A stretch of DNA of 21,857 bases from CAZCBN01 sp964496975 (GTDB lineage: Bacteria; Planctomycetota; Phycisphaerae; Phycisphaerales; UBA1924), in contig CAZCBN010000052.1 in NCBI GenBank assembly GCA_964496975.1, positions 1-21,857 on the forward strand, written 5' to 3'. The notes under the pieces were generated by a model, which was given only the letters and a program-made list of their open reading frames with translations, was not told where the DNA came from and made no database searches. The number at the start of each line of letters is the position of its first letter. Within the stretch, counting starts at the first letter, position 1. Position numbers and translations under genes: made by a program. Shown piece after piece: positions 16,370-21,857 of the stretch.

Positions 16370-17302
16370 ATGGGCTGGCGATGGCGAAAAACCATCGGAC
16401 GTGGACCGTTCCGCTGGACGCTGTCCCGGCGGGGCGTCGGCTGGAGTTTCGGTATACCCGGACTCCGGTACGGGCACTCTCCGTCAGGACAGCCCTACGT
16501 TTCGGTCGGAATCCCAGGAACGGGGCTGTATTGGATAAAGTACTTCAACGGTAGCAGTTCGGCATCCCGCCAGGGAGGGCGGCTTGGAAGAGGAAACCCA
16601 ATGAACCAAGAGCCCTATTCCGGATTCAAGGTCACCGAGCAGGAGTTTGCGGACAATCCAGATCCGCGTGTACCGTGCGTGCTGCTCTTGGACACTTCGG
16701 CTTCCATGTCCGGTGAGCCGATCGCGGAACTCAACCTGGGGCTACAGCAATACCGTGACGAACTCCTGATGGACAACCTCGCGTCACGACGCGTGGAGGT
16801 CGCGATCTTCCGGTTCGGCGGTGACGTGGGGCTTGAGCGAGACTTCGTCACTGCTCGCCAGTTCGACCCCCCAGCACTACAGGCGAATGGCCACACGCCA
16901 ATGGCAGAGGCCATCATGCGGGGCATCAAGCACCTTGAGGAACGAAAGGCGACGTATCAGTCGAACGGCGTCGCCTACTACCGGCCTTGGGTATTCCTGA
17001 TCACAGACGGAGAACCAACGGACGGCGATGAGGCATGGCGGGTGGCTTGCGAGGCCGTCCGTCTTGGGGAGCAACAGAAGAAGTTCACATTCTTCGCGGT
17101 GGGCACTGGCGCAGCCAACTACGACAAGTTGCGGCAGTTGTCCCCGACTCGCCAACCGCTGCGACTCAAAGGCATCGCCTTCCGCGAGATGTTCCGGTGG
17201 CTCTCAAACTCGCAGACACGAGTCTCGCAGTCGCAGGTCGGCACCCACATCGCGCTCCCGCCGGCAACTGGCGATGGCGGATGGGCCGATGTCCCAACCT
17301 GA
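16370..17302 (+). CDS. yegL: TerY/YegL-like vWA protein with N-terminal DUF4236 domain
   Basis: The 310-residue product joins two domains in one open frame. Residues 1-60 match the small DUF4236 domain (MGWRWRK start, SRRGVGWSFGIPG, YVSVGIPGTGLYW). A Gly/Ser/Arg linker of about 17 residues follows. Residues about 90-285 are a von Willebrand A domain of the TerY/YegL type with a complete metal site: DTSAS (Asp108), Thr176 in GHTPMAEA and Asp213 in ITDGEPTDG. In the TerY-P triad this protein is thought to be a metal-dependent scaffold or sensor for the kinase and phosphatase. The full frame has no Shine-Dalgarno at 16370. A good one (AGGA) precedes an internal ATG at 16601, which would give a 233-residue vWA protein close in size to E. 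coli YegL. Either or both starts may be used. The phosphatase gene follows after 3 bases. It is cytoplasmic, with no signal peptide. Confidence 0.85.
   Translation: MGWRWRKTIGRGPFRWTLSRRGVGWSFGIPGLRYGHSPSGQPYVSVGIPGTGLYWIKYFNGSSSASRQGGRLGRGNPMNQEPYSGFKVTEQEFADNPDPRVPCVLLLDTSASMSGEPIAELNLGLQQYRDELLMDNLASRRVEVAIFRFGGDVGLERDFVTARQFDPPALQANGHTPMAEAIMRGIKHLEERKATYQSNGVAYYRPWVFLITDGEPTDGDEAWRVACEAVRLGEQQKKFTFFAVGTGAANYDKLRQLSPTRQPLRLKGIAFREMFRWLSNSQTRVSQSQVGTHIALPPATGDGGWADVPT
16590..16603 (+). promoter_or_regulatory. Internal ribosome site and alternative start of the vWA gene
   Basis: AGGA at 16590-16593, within a GGAAGAGGAAA context, lies 7 bases before the in-frame ATG at 16601. This start removes the DUF4236 domain and linker. 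It is a better initiation context than the one at 16370. Confidence 0.5.
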
Positions 17303-17305
17303 ATC

Positions 17306-18076
17306 ATGCGACCGTGGCGCGTAGCACAGGCAGCCGCACTGGGCACCAGCCACCTTGCCGACTCGGTCCCGTGCCAGGACTCGCACCTGGTGGACTTCGT
17401 GGTCGCAGGTGAGCGGGCGAAGTGGCTACTCGTCGCCGTGGCTGATGGCGCGGGCTCGGCTTCGCTGTCCCACTTGGGCTCGCGCATAGCGTGCACGACG
17501 GCGATCCTGCATCTGAAATCGCATGCTGACGCCCTCGCCAATGCCGAGACGGCGGGGGAGTGCGTTCGGCAGTGCTTCGCCGCCGCGCTGCGCGAAGTCG
17601 AGGATCTCGCCCAGCGGGAGGGGGCTCCCCTGCGCGAGTTTGCGACGACGTTGCAAGTTGCTGCCATTGGAGATCAGCATTCCGTCTTCGGACAGGTGGG
17701 AGATGGCGCAATCGTCTGGGGACAGCCGGGCGAACTTCGCGTGGCGCATTGGCCCGACCAAGCGGCGCTCAACCTGACGGACTTCATCACCAGCGCCCCG
17801 CTTTCGGAAACACTGCAGATCGCCATCGCGCCCTCCGCAATCCGCCGCGTCGCGTGCATGACCGATGGACTTGCTCCGTTGCTGCTCGACTTTCGCACGA
17901 AGGGCCCTCATGGTCCGGCGTTCGAACGGCTGTTCGCCACATGTACAGCCGCGCCCGACCCGTCGGATCTATCGGAAGACCTCGCAAAGTTCCTGGACTC
18001 ACCACAGGTGAACCACCGCACCGATGACGACAAGACGCTCGTGCTCGCCGTGCGCGACGAGGAGGGTGCCGCGTGA
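17306..18076 (+). CDS. yegK: PP2C-family protein phosphatase of the TerY-P triad
   Basis: PP2C enzymes are Mn/Mg-dependent Ser/Thr phosphatases. The 256-residue product carries the family's metal-binding segments: VAVADGAGSAS with Asp47, GQVGDGAIVW with Asp133, MTDG with Asp187 and the terminal TDDDKT with Asp240-242. It is about the length of E. coli YegK/PphC (about 253 residues, from memory). It has no signal peptide or membrane helix, so it is cytoplasmic. Its place between the vWA and kinase genes marks it as the phosphatase that reverses the kinase's action. The ATG at 17306 is 3 bases after the vWA stop. Its TGA overlaps the GTG start of the kinase gene (GTGA), which suggests coupled translation and a fixed ratio of the two enzymes. 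Confidence 0.9.
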   Translation: MRPWRVAQAAALGTSHLADSVPCQDSHLVDFVVAGERAKWLLVAVADGAGSASLSHLGSRIACTTAILHLKSHADALANAETAGECVRQCFAAALREVEDLAQREGAPLREFATTLQVAAIGDQHSVFGQVGDGAIVWGQPGELRVAHWPDQAALNLTDFITSAPLSETLQIAIAPSAIRRVACMTDGLAPLLLDFRTKGPHGPAFERLFATCTAAPDPSDLSEDLAKFLDSPQVNHRTDDDKTLVLAVRDEEGAA

Positions 18077-20091
18077 GTCTGGCTCGCCTGAGCAGCGGGC
18101 AGGAACTCTCTCTTGGCCGCAAGCTCGCGGAGGGCGGGGAGGGACGAATCCACGAACTCAACGGCACTGGCGATCGCCTTGTGAAGTTGTACCACAAGCC
18201 CGTGGATGACCTGCGGCACCGCAAGTTGGTTGCGATGGCGCAGATTCGTACTGCTGCGCTCGAAGCGGTTGCCGCCTGGCCGATCGACCTCGCATACAAC
18301 GCAAATGAGGACTGCATCGGCTTTGTCATGCCTCGCATCAGCGGCCCGGGCATCATCGACAAACTCTCGCACCCCGCGGAGCAGCGCATCGCGTTCCCAA
18401 CAGTCGACTACGGGTTCCTCGTCCATGTAGCGATGAACCTGATGCGCGCCGCGTCGACTCTGCATGCTTCCGGCTGCGTTATCGGAGACGTGAACGAGAG
18501 CAACGTCTATATCCTAAACGATGGCACGGTACGGTTCATCGACGTTGACTCCTTCCAGGTGCAGCACAATGGCGATGTGTTCCCGTGTAACGTCGGCACG
18601 CCGATCTATACCCCGCCTGAGTTGCAGGGCGCGACCTTCCGCGACGTGACGCGAACGCCCACGCACGACACATTCGGGCTCTCGGTGCTTGTCTTCCAGC
18701 TTCTTGTGCAGGGCTGTCACCCCTTCGCAGGCATACCTCGCGACGGCCGAGGACGCACGATCGAGGAAGCGATTCGTGAAGGGCTATACGCCCACTCGGT
18801 TCACCGGCGGGACCGAGTGTCGCCACCACCTGATCGCCTTCCGTTGTCAGCGCTTGGCGAAGTGGCCGACTTGTTCGAGCGATCATTCTTGGGATGCCAA
18901 CGCCCGACGGCGGCTGAGTGGATGAATGCGCTCGACCGTACTCGCAGTAGACTCCGCCGCTGCGCAAAGAACCCACGGCACAGCTTCGTGCATGACTGCG
19001 GCGCGTGCCCGCTTTGCCGACTGCCCCGCGACCCATTCCCGCACTACGGCGAAGATGAAACACGGCCGATCGATCTGGGCGGACTCTCGATCGGCGACTT
19101 GATTCGCCAGGCCGGGCAACTGCCCACGCTTCGGCCCCTTGCAGAGCGGTGCGGCGAGCCCGACATTCTCGCTTACGAGCGCTCCGTACCGACGACCCCG
19201 CCGAGTCTGCCAACGGCTGCATCGCCCATTCCGCAGTCCAAGCGGGACTCGGGCCTCGGTACCGCGGGCGGGTGGTCCCTCTTCATTGGGTTCGTGCTGC
19301 TCTTCATCTTCCCGCCTGCCGGCATCGGTGGCATCATTCTCGGAGTGATACTGCTTGCCGTAGCGAGCTCGCAAGCGAACGCAGAAGCAAGGGCCCGTGC
19401 CGAGGCTCTTGCCCGAGCCGAAGCTGAACTCAAGGCTCGGCAGGACGCAGCCAAACAGGCATACGAACCTCTTCGCCAGGCCGCTCTGGTGGCGATTGAG
19501 AAGTTGGGGCCGATTGAGGCGCGGGGGCGGGAAGTAGATCGTTCAGCGAACGCAGCGCTGCAGCCGATGGCGAAGGCGGCCGCGGAGGCGCGCGAGTGGT
19601 TGTCAAGCGCTGACCATCGGCTGCAGGCCGAACTCCGGAGCGCTGACGATGCATACCGAAAGCAACGGCTCACCGAATACCTAGAACGGCAGATCATCGC
19701 CCATGCCTCCATCCCAGACATCGGGACTTCGCGGAAAGCTGTGCTCGCGTCATTTGGTGTTGAAACCGCTGCGGACGTGGAGCGGCATGCGATCCAGCGC
19801 ATCGCTGGCTTCGGACCACACCTGACCGATCGCCTGCTGTCGTGGCGGCGCGGATGCGAGCAGAAGTTCTCCCCTCGTGGCGAGGTGAAGGCGCCCCCCG
19901 ACTGGTTGCAGCGCATCCGGCAGCAGCACAGCGCCGCTGTGGCCACCAACGCTACCCGACTCCGAGGTGTGCTTGCGGAGTATCGTGGTGTTCACGCGTC
20001 CTACGACAGGCAACTTGCCACAGCCGCAGTTGAGTTGGACCGGGCTCGCCGAGACTGCCGGGTTGCCTTGAATGCCGCCAAGTCGGCATAA
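18073..20091 (+). CDS. yegI: Membrane-anchored Ser/Thr kinase with C-terminal helix-hairpin-helix, YegI-like
   Basis: The 672-residue product has an N-terminal kinase domain (about 10-290): glycine loop AEGGEGRI (19-26), Lys38 in RLVKLYHK, catalytic segment IGDVNESN (Asp139, Asn144), metal Asp157 in IDVDSFQV and TPPEL in place of APE. HRD and DFG are altered to IGD and DVD, but the catalytic Asp, Asn and metal Asp remain, so it is probably active. Cys297, His303 or His307 and CGACPLC (Cys309, 312, 315) look like a zinc site. Two hydrophobic segments (about 401-436) are followed by an Ala/Glu/Arg coiled coil (about 438-480). Residues about 547-595 hold a helix-hairpin-helix pair (IPDIGTSRKAVLASFGV and IAGFGPHLTDRLLSW). 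The GTG start overlaps the phosphatase stop and has GAGGAGG about 8 bases upstream. The architecture resembles that of YegI/TerY-P kinases. Confidence 0.88.
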   Translation: MSLARLSSGQELSLGRKLAEGGEGRIHELNGTGDRLVKLYHKPVDDLRHRKLVAMAQIRTAALEAVAAWPIDLAYNANEDCIGFVMPRISGPGIIDKLSHPAEQRIAFPTVDYGFLVHVAMNLMRAASTLHASGCVIGDVNESNVYILNDGTVRFIDVDSFQVQHNGDVFPCNVGTPIYTPPELQGATFRDVTRTPTHDTFGLSVLVFQLLVQGCHPFAGIPRDGRGRTIEEAIREGLYAHSVHRRDRVSPPPDRLPLSALGEVADLFERSFLGCQRPTAAEWMNALDRTRSRLRRCAKNPRHSFVHDCGACPLCRLPRDPFPHYGEDETRPIDLGGLSIGDLIRQAGQLPTLRPLAERCGEPDILAYERSVPTTPPSLPTAASPIPQSKRDSGLGTAGGWSLFIGFVLLFIFPPAGIGGIILGVILLAVASSQANAEARARAEALARAEAELKARQDAAKQAYEPLRQAALVAIEKLGPIEARGREVDRSANAALQPMAKAAAEAREWLSSADHRLQAELRSADDAYRKQRLTEYLERQIIAHASIPDIGTSRKAVLASFGVETAADVERHAIQRIAGFGPHLTDRLLSWRRGCEQKFSPRGEVKAPPDWLQRIRQQHSAAVATNATRLRGVLAEYRGVHASYDRQLATAAVELDRARRDCRVALNAAKSA

Positions 20092-20215
20092 ACCCCGGCG
20101 CGGAGCATCCGCTGCGACAAAATCTTCAGTCCGCGCTGCGAATCGGCCCTCGCGCCGGAAATAAGGGTTAGGGAGTGGGCCCGTCGCCCGACGCCCCCCC
20201 GGCAAGGAGACCACC

Positions 20216-20734
20216 GTGACTCGAATCGGACTGACCCTCGACGAGCATTTCGACCTCCGCGTGAAGCCCCGGGCGGGCGCGGACCCCGCGTTCCATCAGG
20301 CGGCCCAGGACGAACGGGACCGGATGTTCCCGATGGCGACGGCCGCCGCGTCGAGCCATCTGCGCTCCCGCGGGTACGACTGCCGCCCCGCGATCCTCGA
20401 CGCGCTGGTCCGGCAGGGGGTGGTCACGCCATCGAACCCGGACGCATGGACGCGGGCCGACGTGGACGTCGCGGCGGATCACCTTGAACAGGCAAGTATT
20501 CTCACGCCCTTTGCGGCGTTGTGCATGACCGTTGGGTGCAGGTATGCCGACTTCCTTCTCGCCCTGCGAGAGGCTGCGGAGCGTGAGACGGCCAAGTACG
20601 GGCGGCCCGTGCCCGCTGACGACACCTACTTCGTCTTGCATGTCGTGCCGCCCAGGGCGACCACCCCGGCGCGGGTCTCGTTCACATTGTGCGACGACGT
20701 CCGCGAGAGGCTCGAGCGTGGCGAGGAGGTCTAA
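20216..20734 (+). CDS. Unrecognised element protein
   Basis: I do not recognise this 172-residue protein. It is soluble, mostly helical by composition and has no signal peptide. A stretch at about 43-90 (SHLRSRGYDCRPAILDALV, a Gly-Val-Val turn and then TRADVDVAADHLE) has the look of a winged-helix or MerR-type fold, but no clear recognition motif is visible. The last third is mixed alpha/beta (YFVLHVVPP). The GTG start at 20216 has AAGGAG six bases upstream. The TAA stop shares its last base with the ATG of the sigma-like gene. It therefore belongs to the phage-type cluster to its right, not to the kinase operon 124 bases to the left. Confidence 0.65.
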   Translation: MTRIGLTLDEHFDLRVKPRAGADPAFHQAAQDERDRMFPMATAAASSHLRSRGYDCRPAILDALVRQGVVTPSNPDAWTRADVDVAADHLEQASILTPFAALCMTVGCRYADFLLALREAAERETAKYGRPVPADDTYFVLHVVPPRATTPARVSFTLCDDVRERLERGEEV

Positions 20735-21342
20735 TGCCCGACCCCTCACCCATCGAGATTGAACTCACGCCCGACCTGCTCGACTACGCGCGGCGGGTTG
20801 GATTCGCAGCGGCCAAGCAGCACTGCGAGCCGGGCGTCAGCCACGACGATGTTGTGCAGGAAGCCCTCCTCCACCTGATCGCCAAGCCGCCCGTATGGGA
20901 CCCGGCCCGGGGTGCGAGCCCGAAGACGTTGATCTTCGTGATCGTGAAGACGGCGGTGCTGAAGCACGCGGAGCGAGAAGAGCGTGCCCTCAGGAACTTC
21001 AAGACGCTTCGCGTGGCCGCAGACACGAGACAGAACGCGAGCGAGGGCGTCTACGAGGATCCCAAAGGACGGGAGATCGCCCGCAACCGCACGGTCGGCC
21101 TGTCGCAGTCGTCCTGGGCGACGGAGGACGTGCTGGAGTTCATCGACAACGAGGACAGCCGTGCGCTGTGCCGCACGATCATGGAGTTCGATGGGAACGT
21201 GAGCGAGGCTGCGAGACGGCTTGGCATGAAGGAGAGCACGGTCAGGTACCGGCTCGGTTTGCTGATCCCGAAGCTGCTGGCTAAGGGCTTCAAGGTTGTC
21301 TCAGAAGGAGAGTTTCATGAACGGAAACGCGGTCAAGGATGA
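20734..21342 (+). CDS. Small sigma-70-family-like factor
   Basis: The 202-residue product looks like an ECF-type sigma factor or a phage relative. An N-terminal part with VSHDDVVQEALLHL (35-48) resembles sigma region 2. The stretch through AVLKHAEREERA is helical and basic. Residues about 155-175 (GNVSEAARRLGMKESTVRYRL) form a helix-turn-helix like region 4. The middle (about 95-140) is less conserved. The ATG at 20734 overlaps the upstream stop by one base and has GAGGAGG upstream. The 3' end overlaps the prohead protease start by 26 bases. A role in turning on the element's structural genes is an inference from position. A related DNA-binding regulator that is not a true sigma factor is the main alternative. 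Confidence 0.7.
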   Translation: MPDPSPIEIELTPDLLDYARRVGFAAAKQHCEPGVSHDDVVQEALLHLIAKPPVWDPARGASPKTLIFVIVKTAVLKHAEREERALRNFKTLRVAADTRQNASEGVYEDPKGREIARNRTVGLSQSSWATEDVLEFIDNEDSRALCRTIMEFDGNVSEAARRLGMKESTVRYRLGLLIPKLLAKGFKVVSEGEFHERKRGQG

Positions 21343-21857
21343 CCTGCTGCTCACGGCCGCCGGGGTCGAGATCGAGGCTGCGGGCAAGGATGCCCGCCCC
21401 AAGATCAGCGTCGTCGCCTACACGGGCCGCATCATGCGCGTGCCCGGCTGGGGCGACATCGCGATCGACCTGGCGGGTTTGGAAGCGGGCGGCCAGGTGC
21501 CCCTGCTGGCCGACCACAACGCCACGGTCGGCAGCGTCGTCGGCCACGGCGAGCCCGCCGTCGCCAACGGACGGCTGATGGTCGCGGGCGTCGTCAGCGG
21601 CGCTGGCGAACCCGCGCGGCACGTCGTGGAGATGGCCAGAGGGGGCTTCCAATTCCAGGCGTCGGTGGGCGTCGCGCCGACCGAGCACGAGCGGGTGAAG
21701 CCCAATCAGTCAGTCGAGATCAACGGGCGGTCGCTGTCGTCGCCGGGCGGGTTCACGCTTGTGCGCAAGGGGCGGCTGCGGGAAGTCAGCATCACGCCGC
21801 TGGGGGCCGACGCGGAAACGTCGGTGGCCATCGCGGCTTCACGTCAAGGACGGACGA
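21317..21857 (+). CDS. Phage prohead protease, N-terminal part (cut by right edge)
   Basis: Prohead proteases process scaffold and capsid proteins during head maturation of tailed phages. About 180 codons are visible. The protein has the features of the HK97-type serine protease fold: a His in PLLADHN (His67), a Ser in FQFQASVGV (Ser116) and the family-like ending KGRLREVSITPLGADAETSV that is usually followed by the protein's end or by a linker to the capsid protein. The ATG at 21317 has AAGGAG six bases upstream and lies inside the end of the sigma-like gene. Whether the gene ends soon after the window or continues as a protease-capsid fusion cannot be seen. This is the clearest phage structural gene in the window. 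Confidence 0.8.
   Translation, partial: MNGNAVKDDLLLTAAGVEIEAAGKDARPKISVVAYTGRIMRVPGWGDIAIDLAGLEAGGQVPLLADHNATVGSVVGHGEPAVANGRLMVAGVVSGAGEPARHVVEMARGGFQFQASVGVAPTEHERVKPNQSVEINGRSLSSPGGFTLVRKGRLREVSITPLGADAETSVAIAASRQGRT

Larger units (their letters stand above)
15787..21857 (+). mobile_element. Left part of an integrated phage-like element (runs off right edge)
   Basis: The boundary is the tRNA 3' fragment at 15787. All supported genes inside are on the plus strand: the TerY-P triad, an unrecognised protein, a small sigma-like factor and a prohead protease. By eye, codon use in the triad is less GC-saturated at third positions than in the chromosomal genes to the left. There is no integrase, terminase or portal gene in the visible part, so it could be a prophage, a satellite or a decayed element. 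The right boundary is not in the window. Confidence 0.6.

Noticed and set aside
15714..16370. Minus-strand frame containing ARGFDSPRLH
   Set aside because: The segment is another translation of the tRNA T arm, and the flanking sequence has no protein character.
15786..16538. Plus-strand frame beginning MEPGGIEPPS
   Set aside because: Strings like this arise by translating the reverse of tRNA 3' ends; the rest is Arg/Pro-rich and overlaps the DUF4236 start.
20094..20110. Hairpin GCGGA/TCCGC as terminator of the kinase operon
   Set aside because: A 5-bp stem with a 3-base loop and no T-run is too weak to call.

Overview
The window looks like chromosome of a planctomycete of the class Phycisphaerae, with the left part of an integrated phage-like element at its right end. 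The DNA is very GC-rich. Two exported proteins end in a duplicated Asp-Phe-Asn-x-Asp tail finishing in Cys-Pro, and a third ends in a degenerate version. One further exported protein has a PEP-CTERM-like C-terminus. I recall these features as typical of Phycisphaerae; no marker gene such as rRNA is present to confirm it.

Chromosomal part (1 to about 15.78 kb). From left to right: the start of a signal peptidase I gene (lepB, minus, cut by the left edge); a membrane protein of unknown function (plus); a solitary nuoF (minus); a 729-bp stretch without a gene; a secreted vanadium-haloperoxidase-like PAP2 protein (plus); a bidirectional terminator; a secreted protein with a dockerin-like tail (minus); lpdA (minus); a second tailed secreted protein (plus); a ClC chloride transporter with CBS domains followed by a ZntB/CorA-like metal transporter (plus, probably co-transcribed); uvrC (minus, lacking the usual C-terminal helix-hairpin-helix region); and a secreted alpha/beta-hydrolase-like protein (plus). 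The plus strand is G-rich left of about 9.4 kb and C-rich from there to about 15.5 kb, whichever strand the genes are on. That polarity is expected at a replication terminus.

Element part (15.79 kb to the right edge). The boundary is marked by the 3' end of a tRNA-type gene (T arm plus acceptor 3' strand, minus strand) with no 5' half nearby. This is the usual scar of an element integrated into a tRNA gene. Inside lie a doubtful small ORF and then a tight three-gene operon on the plus strand: a vWA (TerY/YegL-like) protein fused to an N-terminal DUF4236 domain, a PP2C phosphatase (YegK-like), and a membrane-anchored Ser/Thr kinase with a C-terminal helix-hairpin-helix (YegI-like). This is the TerY-P phosphorylation triad, a predicted stress-signalling or antiphage module. 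After it come an unrecognised protein, a small sigma-70-like factor and the start of a phage prohead protease, all overlapping or closely spaced and running off the right edge. The triad therefore sits as cargo between the element's edge and its phage structural genes. No integrase is visible; if the tRNA reading is right, it should lie beyond the right edge.
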